DNA of 64,000 nt from an uncultured Flavobacteriia bacterium (GTDB taxonomy: Bacteria > Bacteroidota > Bacteroidia > Flavobacteriales_D > Crocinitomicaceae): the NCBI GenBank assembly GCA_937975705.1, contig CALJTX010000019.1, forward strand, positions 124,001-188,000, given 5' to 3'. Below the pieces are notes generated by a model. It made no database searches. It was not told where the DNA came from and worked only from the letters and a program-made list of their open reading frames with translations. Made by a program: the position numbers and the translations under genes. Every line of letters begins with the position of its first letter. Positions within the stretch are counted from its first letter, which is position 1. Of the stretch, positions 32,944 through 42,459 are shown piece by piece.

Positions 32944-35793
32944 CTAGAATTTGTATTTGAAGTTCAAAGTGATGGTCTGACCAAAGGTGATTTCTTGCCA
33001 AGCACTGTCCACACCTTTGTCGTAGCGCTTGTTTTTGTTGATGTCTTGGAAGAATACGAGGTCTTGTGCAAGAAGGTCAGCACAATTTAATTTTACTTCG
33101 TATTTGTCTTTCCAAGTTTTAGCAATTTGGAAATCGAGTACGTGGCGTCCATTTTCCCAAACACTTGGTTCTTGGATACTACCTGCAATGGCAATTCTTT
33201 GACCAACATAGTTGTAAGAGAAGTTGACCATTAAATCTTTCTGACTTTCATAGAAGAGGCCAACGTTGAGGATGTACGGCGATTGACCTTGAAGTGGTCT
33301 TGTAGAGCCAGGATATTCTTCTAGCCCTGCAAATGCGCTGAGGTCAGCAGCAGACCGGATCAAAGAAGCATTCGTGTAGAAAGTTGTTCTAGAAAATACG
33401 GAGTTAGAATCTGTACGATTCAACCAACCGAGATTCATGCGGTATTCCAATTCAGCACCATAGCTTGTCGCTTTATTGATGTTGTTAAAGTAGAGTTCGG
33501 GTGTACCAGAGGTTCCGGTTCTAAGCAATAACTCAATTGGATTCTGGAAGGTTTTGTAAAAACCAGACATACTGATCACCTGACCCTTTCCAGGAAAGTA
33601 TTCCAAGCGCGTATCATAATTGTTGATGGTCGCACGCTTCAATTGTGGATTACCAGAAGCTAAATTATCGTTGAGAAAGTTATAAAAGGTGAAAGGAGCC
33701 AATTCGCGAAATTCCGGACGGCTAACGGTGCGTGCAGCACTTGCTCTCCATTGAAATCGCGTTGTGATTTTGTAGGTCAAGTTCAAAGAAGGCAATAAAT
33801 CAAGTACAGTTGTATCGAGGTATTTATCTGCATTAGAACCAAATTCAACATAATGGAATTTTTGCTGGTAAGCCTCTGCACGAACACCGGTCACCACACG
33901 AAGTTTAGTAAACAGTTTGGTATCGATCATGGCGTATGCAGCGTTCAACAAAGACGACGCATCGTAACTATCGTCCACATTGGTTCCTTCTTCTAGTTTG
34001 AAACCACCTTGTCCATCGGCCATTTGACCAAGGTTTTCTGTGGCAAAAATTTGGTCTTCAGGTAAGAGCAACAAGTTAGAGTTGAATGAAGAAGATCCGG
34101 CTGGGTCATATTTAGAAAAACCGAGGTTGCGGGCAGCGAAGTCACGACCTCTGTACTGATGGAAACCGCCAAATTTCAGGTAGTTTTTAGAATTGTCACC
34201 GCCAATTTGTTTGCTTAGATCGTAACGCGCACTTGAGATATTTTCAGACATAGTAGACCAAAACATGTTCCCGGCCCCAAGTGTGGAGATGTCGTTGTTT
34301 TGAATGACAGCAAAATAGGGCAAAGTGGTATCTACTTGTTGGTAAACCATGCGACGCAAGAAGGGAATATCGCGCTTGACGTTGCTGTAACCAATTGTCC
34401 AGTTGAATTTCCAGTCGTCTTTGAAATCGTGCTTTCCGATCAATTGTGTCGTGAGCAAGTTATTTTGGGTATACCAGATATTGGTTGAGCGTTCGTTGTA
34501 CATCGATTCGATATCCATGTCGCGCTTGCCCTGACGGGTATTTACTTTGTCGTCAGATGAGATAGAGTAAAGTGTTTTGAGTTGTAATTCTGTTTTCTTT
34601 CCAAGATCCAATTTCAAATTGAGCAATCCGGTGTTGAGAATTGATTTTGTATAGGCAGAATCTTTGAGTTCGTTCTTTGTCACGACACCTGTTGCTTGTT
34701 CTTCAAACTCACGGCGTGTCACTAAACTAAAGTTATTGGCATTGCTGTAAGAATAAGCAAACACATAAGATAGACTCTTTTTGTCCTTGAGGTCAACTTT
34801 ATTTCCTACGCTATATTGAAGGCTACCATTGGGCAAGGCAGTTCCACGAGATGTAGACCAATTTGAAGGAATCAGTTTTGCAAAGTCAGCTTTTTGTTGG
34901 GCGCTGAGTGCATTGAATTCGGCTGTACTTGGTAATCCGTCTGGAATGGCTCTTGTATTGGTTCCAAAACCGAGCAAATCTGTTGCGCCGCCGTTATAAG
35001 TTTTGAAATCTTTACCTGTACTAATGGTGTTGTAGCCCATTCCGATTTGAATGTTTTGAAATTTTTCTGATCTAGGCTCCACTGTTTTAATGTCGATGAC
35101 CCCACCGGCAAATTCTCCTGGTAGTTCTGGTGTGGCACTTTTCATGATGAAGAGATTTTCGAGCATGTTTGAAGGGAAAATATCAAATGAAAAGGCTTTG
35201 CGGTCACTTTCTGTACTTGGTAGTGGCGCACCGTTGATCAGTGCAAAGTTGTAACGGTCAGAAAGACCGCGCACCACTACAAATTTGTTGTCTTGGACAC
35301 TCGCTCCACTTACGCGCTTGAATACTTGAGAAACTCTTGAATCTGGTGTCTTGATAAACGTGTTTTTATTGATACCATCAACAACTCCAGCTTGGTTAAT
35401 CTGCATTTTGGTTACCTCAAGATCCCCTTTGTTTTTATCTGATTTGCGCTCAATGCGAATTTCACCAGTTGTTTGTGATTTGGTTTTCAAGATAGCTTGA
35501 GTTGTGGTTGTTTGACCTTCTTGTACCGCAAGACTTGCAGATTTAAAGGTTTCAAATCCTGGTGCTTTGATTTCAACTGTATAGGTACCTGCAGGGAGTG
35601 CACTGAATAGAAAGGTGCCTTTATCAAGGTCTACAGTAGCTTTGTTGGCTATAGATAAACGGACAGTAAATTCTTTGACTGGGTTGTTGTTGTCGTCGAG
35701 AACTGTGCCAGAAATGGCTCCTGTTTGAGCGTTTACTTGGCTTGAAAATAGACCAACGACGAATAGCGTAAGGGCAAGGGTAAAATACTTCAT
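32944..35793 (-). CDS. TonB-dependent outer-membrane receptor
   Basis: A 949-residue receptor. A signal peptide is followed by a carboxypeptidase-regulatory-like domain (about 25-105: GAISGTVLDDNNNPV, AGTYTVEIKAPGFE). The plug domain follows (about 140-250), with VVVRGLSDRYNFALINGAPLPST and ELPGEFAGGVIDIKT. The rest is a 22-strand-type barrel ending in aromatic LNFKYKF. No SusD-like partner is adjacent, so it is not a SusCD pair. Substrate unknown. It and the secreted PKD protein gene are on the same strand, 119 bases apart. Confidence 0.93.
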   Translation of the reverse strand: MKYFTLALTLFVVGLFSSQVNAQTGAISGTVLDDNNNPVKEFTVRLSIANKATVDLDKGTFLFSALPAGTYTVEIKAPGFETFKSASLAVQEGQTTTTQAILKTKSQTTGEIRIERKSDKNKGDLEVTKMQINQAGVVDGINKNTFIKTPDSRVSQVFKRVSGASVQDNKFVVVRGLSDRYNFALINGAPLPSTESDRKAFSFDIFPSNMLENLFIMKSATPELPGEFAGGVIDIKTVEPRSEKFQNIQIGMGYNTISTGKDFKTYNGGATDLLGFGTNTRAIPDGLPSTAEFNALSAQQKADFAKLIPSNWSTSRGTALPNGSLQYSVGNKVDLKDKKSLSYVFAYSYSNANNFSLVTRREFEEQATGVVTKNELKDSAYTKSILNTGLLNLKLDLGKKTELQLKTLYSISSDDKVNTRQGKRDMDIESMYNERSTNIWYTQNNLLTTQLIGKHDFKDDWKFNWTIGYSNVKRDIPFLRRMVYQQVDTTLPYFAVIQNNDISTLGAGNMFWSTMSENISSARYDLSKQIGGDNSKNYLKFGGFHQYRGRDFAARNLGFSKYDPAGSSSFNSNLLLLPEDQIFATENLGQMADGQGGFKLEEGTNVDDSYDASSLLNAAYAMIDTKLFTKLRVVTGVRAEAYQQKFHYVEFGSNADKYLDTTVLDLLPSLNLTYKITTRFQWRASAARTVSRPEFRELAPFTFYNFLNDNLASGNPQLKRATINNYDTRLEYFPGKGQVISMSGFYKTFQNPIELLLRTGTSGTPELYFNNINKATSYGAELEYRMNLGWLNRTDSNSVFSRTTFYTNASLIRSAADLSAFAGLEEYPGSTRPLQGQSPYILNVGLFYESQKDLMVNFSYNYVGQRIAIAGSIQEPSVWENGRHVLDFQIAKTWKDKYEVKLNCADLLAQDLVFFQDINKNKRYDKGVDSAWQEITFGQTITLNFKYKF

Positions 35794-35909
35794 TTGTTAT
35801 CTTTAAATAATAGTGCAAAGGTCAATTTGTATCTTGACGATTACATTAATCAAAGATTAATAAAGCATTAATAAGCCGTTCCTATTTGTTAACATTGACA
35901 TAACATAGA

Positions 35910-35935
35910 AAAGGGAGGCTTGTGGGCCTCCCTTT
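35910..35935 (-). terminator. Intrinsic terminator of OmpA-like gene
   Basis: A 10-bp stem AAAGGGAGGC / GCCTCCCTTT with a six-base loop, just after the OmpA-family stop codon. A short T-run follows on the minus strand and a longer one on the plus strand. Confidence 0.8.
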
Positions 35936-35958
35936 CTTTTTGAGTTGTATTTGCTTAT

Positions 35959-38529
35959 TTATTCAAAAACGATTTTCATCTCGACGCGACGGTTTTTCTG
36001 GCGTCCTTCAGGTGTATCGTTCGGAGCAATTGGTTTGGTTTCGCCGAAATAAAGTGTAATGATACGAGATGCATCAACACCTTGACTGATCAAATATGCT
36101 TTGAGCGCTTCGGCACGTTTTTTAGAAAGTACTAGATTGAGGTTGTCGTCTCCGACGTTGTCTGTGTGGCCGGAAATTTCGAGCTTCCAGGTCGGTTTTT
36201 TCTTGAGTACTTCTGCAAGCTCGTTGAGCGATGGTTTGGAGCTTTCAAAGATGATATCTTTTGCCGTTTCAAACTCGAGGTTATTGAAAGCAGTTTTAAG
36301 TACTTCAATGACTGCTTGTTCAATCACTGGGCAACCTTTGTTGGATTTAGGCCCTGGTGTATTCGGGCAGTCGTCGTCTTTGTCGAGCAAGCCGTCTGCA
36401 TCGGAGTCTTTGTAAGGGCAGCCTTTGTTGGCTTTTGGTCCAGCGAGGTTCGGGCAGTCGTCGTCTTTGTCGAGTAAGCCATCTGCGTCGGTGTCTGGCC
36501 ACGGGCAACCTTGGTTCTCTTTCGGACCCGCTATTTGAGGGCAGTTGTCCACAAAGTCAAACAAGCCGTCTTGGTCTTGGTCTGGGCAGCCTTGGTTTTC
36601 TTTCGGACCCGCGTTTTGTGGGCATACATCTTCTGCATCAGTAACGCCATCTCCATCTTGATCCGGACAACCTTTCAAGGCTGCAATGCCGGCAACGGTT
36701 GGGCAAGCGTCTTCGGAATCGATGATTTTATCTCCATCGGTATCCGGGCAACCTTTGAATTCTTTGAGGCCGGCAACGGTTGGGCAAGCATCTTCGGAGT
36801 CGATAATTTTATCGCCATCTGTGTCGGGGCAACCTTTGAATTCTTTGAGACCAGCAACAGTAACACAAGCATCCTCTGAATCCGGAATGCCATCGCCGTC
36901 TGTGTCAGGGCAACCTAAGAATGCCCAAGTTCCTGGCACGTTTTTGCATTCGTCCATTTTGTCGGAAACTTTGTCTTTGTCTTTGTCTTTGACGCGGTGA
37001 TACAAAATGGGCAAGCGCAATCCGGCATAAAAGTCTACACCACTGATTTCACCTTTTGCACGCAGCAAATGCATGTCGTTCATCCCTAAGATAACTGGGC
37101 CAATGCGCGTGGCCAAGCCTGTGCGCAAACCGCTGTATTTGTTGTAGGCAATCGGGAAATAAAGTCCAAAATATGGGCTGTCAAAGCTTGGCGTAAGTGA
37201 GAGCTGGCTGGCAATATTCACTTTCGTATCCTTGTTCTTAGGAATCATGTTGAGCATGGCTGTAGCGTTCACATAAAAGTAACTCCAGATATGGTAGTCT
37301 AGTTGCAAGCTCATGGCTGTCGGTGTGCGCATGCGGTAGGTTTGTGCGGGATCCTGAAGTGAAACCCATTCTCCGTTATTGGCCGCCGTAGATTCGTTAA
37401 TGAGCGTATCGATAACCATGTCGAATGTTTCTAGATCGGTTGCATTTTCAAAGCGGTGTAAATTAAACAGCGAGCTTGAATTCACAACGAAGTTGCGGCT
37501 CAAGCCACCTTTAGTAAATTTCATGGAACCCATATCGAGCATGGAAAACCCGACGCGCGCCTTGTATTTGTTTTCATTGCGCATCCAGAGGTCGGTTTTG
37601 CCGTCCATATCGTATTTGTATTTTGCGTAATTCGGACGCCATTCGTAAACCGCACCTAAATCCAGTCCAAAACCTATAGAACCTGGCTTGAGGTAGCTGC
37701 CTATGTTGTTGCTATTGATGTCTCCGTTTACTCCTGCGGTGATAAAATCACCAACTTCTTTGGAATAACCGTAGTCAAATGTACCGGCTAAATATTGGGA
37801 GGTGTCTTCGTTGATGAGGTTGTAACTAAAATCTTTGGTGTGTACATAGGCACTCGCAAAGCCAAGTAATATTTTAGGACTGATGCCAATTTTTAAGAAA
37901 TGTTCTTTGTTGTCGATGAGGACTTGGCTGTAATTGAAGCCAATTTCGCTCCATGTCATGTGGTCCACATTGACGAGCTCTTCATTGAGCTGCATGTTCC
38001 AGAGTGCTGGGTATTCCAGGCCTTCTTCGGATAATACGGCCAACTTCGGATCCATGTTGTCTACATTGGTAATGGAGCGCAAATTGGCATAAAGGCCCAA
38101 AGAGCGTTTTTCGCCAATATGGAAGGCCAAATTGAATAAGTCGAGTCTGAAATTGATATTGGCGCCTAATACACCATTGGAGCTAGCATTGTAATTGTGT
38201 ACAATGAGGCGGTCAATAAAAGTAGATGATGGATAAGCCCAAGAATTGAGAATGGCCGTGTCTGTAAGGGATTTGGCCCACCAATAGCCGCCGTTTCCTT
38301 GTTGGTTGCGCATGGCATCTGCAGAGAAGTACCCAAAATTTTGATAGGTAAAAAGGTTCAAAGCGGGTAATGCCAAGTCCATTTTATAACGGCCGTCTAC
38401 AAAAGAAGCCGGGTTGACTAAATTGCCCATCGCGCCAGCGTAGTTACTCGAGCTCACCCCTAAATAAGCCTGTGCTTGTACTTGAAAGGTGCTGAGCAGC
38501 AATAGAAATGACCAGATTGATTTTCTCAT
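35959..38529 (-). CDS. OmpA-family protein with TSP type-3 repeats and DUF5723-like N-terminus
   Basis: An 856-residue outer-membrane protein. The signal peptide (to about residue 20) is followed by a beta-barrel-like region of about 490 residues resembling the DUF5723 family found in Bacteroidota. Residues 514-734 are seven or more thrombospondin type-3 repeats, with calcium-binding DTDGDGIPDSEDAC-type units. The C-terminal OmpA domain (about 735-856; LEISGHTDN, NLVLSKKRAEALKAYL, QKNRRVEM) should bind peptidoglycan. Its start overlaps the stop of the upstream beta-propeller gene by 4 bases. Confidence 0.9.
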   Translation of the reverse strand: MRKSIWSFLLLLSTFQVQAQAYLGVSSSNYAGAMGNLVNPASFVDGRYKMDLALPALNLFTYQNFGYFSADAMRNQQGNGGYWWAKSLTDTAILNSWAYPSSTFIDRLIVHNYNASSNGVLGANINFRLDLFNLAFHIGEKRSLGLYANLRSITNVDNMDPKLAVLSEEGLEYPALWNMQLNEELVNVDHMTWSEIGFNYSQVLIDNKEHFLKIGISPKILLGFASAYVHTKDFSYNLINEDTSQYLAGTFDYGYSKEVGDFITAGVNGDINSNNIGSYLKPGSIGFGLDLGAVYEWRPNYAKYKYDMDGKTDLWMRNENKYKARVGFSMLDMGSMKFTKGGLSRNFVVNSSSLFNLHRFENATDLETFDMVIDTLINESTAANNGEWVSLQDPAQTYRMRTPTAMSLQLDYHIWSYFYVNATAMLNMIPKNKDTKVNIASQLSLTPSFDSPYFGLYFPIAYNKYSGLRTGLATRIGPVILGMNDMHLLRAKGEISGVDFYAGLRLPILYHRVKDKDKDKVSDKMDECKNVPGTWAFLGCPDTDGDGIPDSEDACVTVAGLKEFKGCPDTDGDKIIDSEDACPTVAGLKEFKGCPDTDGDKIIDSEDACPTVAGIAALKGCPDQDGDGVTDAEDVCPQNAGPKENQGCPDQDQDGLFDFVDNCPQIAGPKENQGCPWPDTDADGLLDKDDDCPNLAGPKANKGCPYKDSDADGLLDKDDDCPNTPGPKSNKGCPVIEQAVIEVLKTAFNNLEFETAKDIIFESSKPSLNELAEVLKKKPTWKLEISGHTDNVGDDNLNLVLSKKRAEALKAYLISQGVDASRIITLYFGETKPIAPNDTPEGRQKNRRVEMKIVFE
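36328..36990 (-). repeat. TSP type-3 repeat array within OmpA-like gene
   Basis: The DNA encodes tandem calcium-binding type repeats in the OmpA-like protein. Two neighbouring units of 27 residues (81 bp; GLKEFKGCPDTDGDKIIDSE...) are identical at the protein level and nearly so in DNA, pointing to recent duplication. Two DTDADGLLDKDDDCPN units nearer the C-terminus are also close to each other. Confidence 0.8.
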
Positions 38530-40673
38530 TGTTTGTTGTATTGGATAATGTAGTTTCCTAAAAATGTGGTAATCGAATAGGCGTTGTTCCCAAAAGAACT
38601 CAGCTGTACTTCTTGTTGTCCGTGACGCTTTTCGGTGTCGAGGTCTCGTCCTAAGTCGTCGAGCAGATAGATTTGGTTGCCTACTGCATCAAGAAGACTT
38701 AAAATACTTTGTTTGTTGGGGCCATAGAAACTTGAGAATTGGGTGAGCTCAACGGCATCAATTGTTTTTTCCCAGACCCGCTGCCCTTTGGCATTGAAGG
38801 CATAAAGACTGTTGTTGCGTTTAAAGACAATTATTTGGTTTTCAGCTTGCATATACGATCCGACACAAAGAACGCGCGCAGGTACCTCAAATTGTTTTTG
38901 ACCATTCAAAGATAGGAGTGTGGCGGTATTTTTTTCAATTTTCACGGCATAGCATGCGCTTGCATTACCAACCAAAACGTAAGTTGTATCAGCATTTTGC
39001 TTCATAGCAACTTTGCGCTTCGACAAATCAATAATTTGTTGCTGTGTGTCCGTTAAAATACTGACATATGCCTTTCCACTTTGCTTGTAGCTGTGAATGG
39101 AACGCACTTTACTTCCCATACTAAATTGTTTGATGAGCCCTCCCGTCTCGGAATACAACTGTACGCTATTTGCATTTCCTGCACAGATGAATTCCTTTTT
39201 GCCTTTATTTTCAATCACTTGTATGCGTTTGCCCGCATCGTGGGTTAGGCGGTAGACCAAGCGTCCTGTTTTGTCGAATAGTTGGGCTTCATGCGCAAGT
39301 TGCACGCAAATAAGTTGCGGAAACCCGCTCATTTGATAGAGTTCAACAACTTCTTGCGTGAGGGCTTTTTCCCATTTGCGCAGACCATTGATGTAACCGA
39401 CCAATTGGTGGTTTTCTGTCAGGGCGATCACATTACCCCGTTCGGCAAACGCTGCAAATTGCAACACTCTAAAGCCCGGATTCATTACAAAGTAGTCTCT
39501 TATTTTGTCTTGTTGCTGTAACGTTTGCGCATTGAGTTTTTTATAACTCGTCTCGATAATTTGCCCTCCGAGTAGTGTAATCGTTTTCTTTTGACCCGCA
39601 TCTACCCAGCGCGCACTTACTTTTTGTGGCATTTGGGCGTAAATTCTACTAGAGAGGTTTTCGTCTTGAGAAAGGGTTTGGCCTAAACTTGCTGCGGCCA
39701 AGGCTTGGTTTAATAGAGCTTGGCTTGGACTCGCAAAAGCGTACTGTCCGGAAACCGCTAAATGCCAGGTCGTCTTTTCTGAGCTGATCAGTTCACTGAA
39801 CTTTATTTGATCGTAAGAAGCACTTTCTGTATTGAGTTCTTCTTTTCTGAAATATTCATTAAGCGTTTGGATGGGGTTGGAGTTCTCTTGAAAATCAAAG
39901 ATGACTAGGCTAGCACTATCTTGTTTGAGGTGCACAAAACCATGGTCTACACATTTAAACCAAGGGCTTTTGGCAAAAGTAGGGTCGAGTTGTTGGGCAT
40001 ATGATTTTTCATAAAAATAGTAGCGCTTGAAGAAATCGGGAATCACATCCGAGAATAGGGCTTGGTCGTCAAGTTTGCGAAGTCTTGGGTTGGGATTTTT
40101 GTATTTCACATAACGGTATTGCGCGTCTTTTTTACAGTAAGTTTCTGTGAGGCGCAGTTGCTTATCCGGTGCCCATTTGATCCGGGCATAACTCGCTTTG
40201 GCACTTACGTTGATGCGCAGCGCTTCGGCAGTAGGTAAATCACCTTCAAAAAGGAGCAATTGATTGCGATTGTATCTGCCGTGTAACTGACCAAATTCAA
40301 ATTGCTTGAGCTGACCGAGTTGCAGTGCAAAGAGTCCGTTTGAAAAAAGGTCTTTGATGTCTTTTTGTGTCCAATTCCCCTTTTTTTCGATGAGTATTTT
40401 CGTAGATTTAGCGCTAAAGAACAAGGTTACAGGCTCTTTCGCTCTTTTGACGATGCTATAGTATAAACTTTGATTGAGTTCGGTGGTCACCATGCGTTCG
40501 TTCTCCCAATCCAGCGCCTGTGGATCTTGGATGACATAAACCGTTTGGTCTTTGGCATTGAAATAGGTTCTGAAGTCTACAAGGTTTTCGTTGGAGAGGA
40601 GGTCATAGGAGCTGAAAATAACCCAGCTTAGGGCCAAAAGACCAAGAAGGAGTAGAATAAGACGTTGACGCAT
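38526..40673 (-). CDS. Membrane-anchored protein with C-terminal beta-propeller-like region
   Basis: A 715-residue protein not confidently assigned to a family. The start chosen (MRQRLILLLLG) gives a single N-terminal membrane helix (about 3-22); an ATG 48 bases further upstream would only add a charged tail. The middle is a long soluble region. Residues from about 390 to the end show repeating VxxLxxxG-type strands (LYSETGGLIKQF, LYAFNAKGQRVWEK, LLDDLGRDLD) as in PQQ/WD-type beta-propellers. The protein probably lies in the periplasm. Its overlap with the OmpA-like gene (ATGA) implies coupled expression and perhaps a shared envelope function. Confidence 0.7.
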   Translation of the reverse strand: MRQRLILLLLGLLALSWVIFSSYDLLSNENLVDFRTYFNAKDQTVYVIQDPQALDWENERMVTTELNQSLYYSIVKRAKEPVTLFFSAKSTKILIEKKGNWTQKDIKDLFSNGLFALQLGQLKQFEFGQLHGRYNRNQLLLFEGDLPTAEALRINVSAKASYARIKWAPDKQLRLTETYCKKDAQYRYVKYKNPNPRLRKLDDQALFSDVIPDFFKRYYFYEKSYAQQLDPTFAKSPWFKCVDHGFVHLKQDSASLVIFDFQENSNPIQTLNEYFRKEELNTESASYDQIKFSELISSEKTTWHLAVSGQYAFASPSQALLNQALAAASLGQTLSQDENLSSRIYAQMPQKVSARWVDAGQKKTITLLGGQIIETSYKKLNAQTLQQQDKIRDYFVMNPGFRVLQFAAFAERGNVIALTENHQLVGYINGLRKWEKALTQEVVELYQMSGFPQLICVQLAHEAQLFDKTGRLVYRLTHDAGKRIQVIENKGKKEFICAGNANSVQLYSETGGLIKQFSMGSKVRSIHSYKQSGKAYVSILTDTQQQIIDLSKRKVAMKQNADTTYVLVGNASACYAVKIEKNTATLLSLNGQKQFEVPARVLCVGSYMQAENQIIVFKRNNSLYAFNAKGQRVWEKTIDAVELTQFSSFYGPNKQSILSLLDAVGNQIYLLDDLGRDLDTEKRHGQQEVQLSSFGNNAYSITTFLGNYIIQYNKQ

Positions 40674-40684
40674 AAGGTTTTTTT

Positions 40685-40692
40685 CAAAGTTA
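40685..40692 (-). promoter_or_regulatory. Candidate -7 box of beta-propeller/OmpA operon
   Basis: TAACTTTG on the minus strand, a perfect TAnnTTTG match 11 bases before the ATG at 40673. No convincing -33 element. It supports the downstream start rather than the longer reading frame. Confidence 0.35.
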
Positions 40693-40770
40693 CACTTTGT
40701 GTATCGAGTTGCGTTTGGCATTCTTGAATCTAATCAACAATGGTTTGTGTACACCAACTTTTGAAAAGCT

Positions 40771-41382
40771 TTACTCAAAAAGATCGAGTTGTGAGCGAAT
40801 AGGAAGTAGCTGGAAAGTCATGCGGTGATGCGGGCTTGGCCCAAATTCAGCAATTGCTTTTCTGTGCACGGGTGTTGGGTAGCCCTGATTGCGCTCCCAG
40901 GCATATTGCGGATACATTTGGTGTAAATCAGTCATCAATTGATCGCGATGGGTTTTGGCGAGAATACTTGCTGCTGCAATGCTTGCAAAACGGGCATCAC
41001 CTTTTACCATGCAGGCATATGGGATCTGCTCATAAGGTTTGAAACGGTTTCCGTCCACCAAAATATAAGCGGGCTGAATTTGAAGTTGTGCCAAAGCCCT
41101 GTGCATTGCAAGTATACTTGCATTGAGGATATTGATCTGATCAATTTCGATGTGATCTACAATGCCAATGCCATAGCAAAGTGCTTTTTCTAAGATTTCT
41201 GCTCTAAGTACTTCGCGCTTCTTGGCACTTAGTTGTTTGGAATCGTTGAGGGCAGCTATTGGCCGAGCGGGATCAAGGATAACCGCAGCTGCCACCACAG
41301 GGCCTGCCAAGCAACCTCTGCCGGCTTCATCGCAACCGGCTTCCGGCACGAGTTCTTGGTATTGTAAGATTAAATCTACCAC
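40771..41382 (-). CDS. rnhB: Ribonuclease HII
   Basis: Removes ribonucleotides from RNA/DNA hybrids and misincorporated ribonucleotides in DNA. It has 203 residues, the usual length. The N-terminal catalytic motif CDEAGRGCLAGPVVAAAV has the Asp-Glu pair; KGDARFASIAAASILAKTHRD and the C-terminal NQGYPTPVHRKAI follow. The start appears to be GTG (41382). Divergent from the next plus-strand gene, 53 bases away. Confidence 0.96.
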   Translation of the reverse strand: MVDLILQYQELVPEAGCDEAGRGCLAGPVVAAAVILDPARPIAALNDSKQLSAKKREVLRAEILEKALCYGIGIVDHIEIDQINILNASILAMHRALAQLQIQPAYILVDGNRFKPYEQIPYACMVKGDARFASIAAASILAKTHRDQLMTDLHQMYPQYAWERNQGYPTPVHRKAIAEFGPSPHHRMTFQLLPIRSQLDLFE

Positions 41383-41435
41383 ACTACCAAATTATTGAAA
41401 TATTTTGTAGTTTTATGCTAATCTAAATTGACTCC

Positions 41436-41804
41436 ATGAAAAAACTAACTCTTCTCGTATTGGCACTTGGGCTAAACTTGCTCGTTTTTGGTCAAAAAAC
41501 ACTTAGTGCAACTGCAGCAAATGTTGCTGAGCTCAAAGGGGGAGTGGCTACCGGCCATATCCGACTTACCCTTCCAGCAGAGGTCACTGAAGAAAACGTA
41601 GTAATGTACGCTAAATATTATACAAATATGTTTACCGTCGATTTCAACGCTACTTCACATGAAGCTACTTTTCATATGCTCACCAACGATGCCAATTCAA
41701 GACGCGTTATTTTGCGTTTTTTAGGAGCCAACCAAATCGCCAATGTCCAAGTAGCAGATCGCGCTTATGACCTCGGCTCATTCTTTGAAAATTTCCTGCA
41801 ATAA
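41436..41804 (+). CDS. Small secreted hypothetical protein
   Basis: A 122-residue protein with a clear signal peptide (MKKLTLLVLALGLNLLVFG, cleavage before QKTL). The mature part of about 100 residues is not recognised; it looks like an alpha/beta protein with EENVVMYAKYYTNMFTVDF in the middle. No Cys in the mature region. It lies 24 bases before the DUF4920 lipoprotein gene and is probably co-transcribed with it. Confidence 0.65.
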   Translation: MKKLTLLVLALGLNLLVFGQKTLSATAANVAELKGGVATGHIRLTLPAEVTEENVVMYAKYYTNMFTVDFNATSHEATFHMLTNDANSRRVILRFLGANQIANVQVADRAYDLGSFFENFLQ

Positions 41805-41828
41805 CAGCAGCCTCTCCACCACATACCC

Positions 41829-42320
41829 ATGAAAATATTTTTTGTTGCGCTTGCCGCACTATCCCTGACTTTATCTAGCTGTAAAAGCAGTCAAATTGCC
41901 TACAAACACTACGGGCCTGTTGCTGTAGATAGCACTCAAGCTATTTCGCTCGACCAAATGTTGGTCGCTTTTAAAGCCAATCCTCAAAACGACATCTTTA
42001 CCTTTACAGCACCACTTGTTGGCGTCTGTCAAAGTGCGGGTTGTTGGGTTAAAGTTCAGCCGAGTAATGGCGACATGATCCGCGTACGCTTCAAAGATCA
42101 TTTTCTGATACCACCTGTTACCGAAATCAATTCAGTGGCTTATTTCCATGGACGAGCATATTTTGACACCATCTCTGTTGAGCTTCAAAAGCACTTCTTG
42201 GAAGATGCCAAAGCTCCACAAGCCGATATCGACCGCATTACCGCGCCGAAAATCGAATTGAATTTTGAAGCCGATGGTGTGTGGGTTAAGAAGACTTCTT
42301 CTTCAAAACCAAAAAAGTAA
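41829..42320 (+). CDS. DUF4920-family lipoprotein
   Basis: A 163-residue lipoprotein: the signal peptide ends in LSSC with Cys18 as the lipidation site. The mature part matches the DUF4920 pattern (LVGVCQSAGCWVKV, IRVRFKDHFL, HGRAYFDT, INFEADGVW-like end). The CxxxxCW segment could bind a metal, but the function of the family is unknown. The last 35 bases overlap, on the opposite strand, the end of the small membrane-protein gene, and both encode Lys-rich tails. Confidence 0.82.
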   Translation: MKIFFVALAALSLTLSSCKSSQIAYKHYGPVAVDSTQAISLDQMLVAFKANPQNDIFTFTAPLVGVCQSAGCWVKVQPSNGDMIRVRFKDHFLIPPVTEINSVAYFHGRAYFDTISVELQKHFLEDAKAPQADIDRITAPKIELNFEADGVWVKKTSSSKPKK

Positions 42321-42459
42321 ACACTACTGATCCTCCTATGATCAGTGCTTTGGCCCACCACAAATAGGTTGGCATCAAAAACACGGACACCAAGTTTACC
42401 GGAATGAGTAAAATAGCCAGTAAATGAAACTTTCCTTGATTGCTATTTTCTGAAATCAT
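42286..42459 (-). CDS. Small membrane protein (57 aa)
   Basis: A 57-residue protein with two predicted helices (about 11-28 and 31-50) and a basic C-terminus (VLKKKSS). The start at 42459 is chosen over an open frame reaching 42627 because a strong Shine-Dalgarno sequence AGGAGG lies 5 bases upstream of this ATG, while the longer frame overlaps the folate gene throughout. It overlaps the cyclo-ligase gene by 17 bases and, convergently, the DUF4920 gene by 35 bases. Function unknown. Confidence 0.65.
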   Translation of the reverse strand: MISENSNQGKFHLLAILLIPVNLVSVFLMPTYLWWAKALIIGGSVVFTFLVLKKKSS

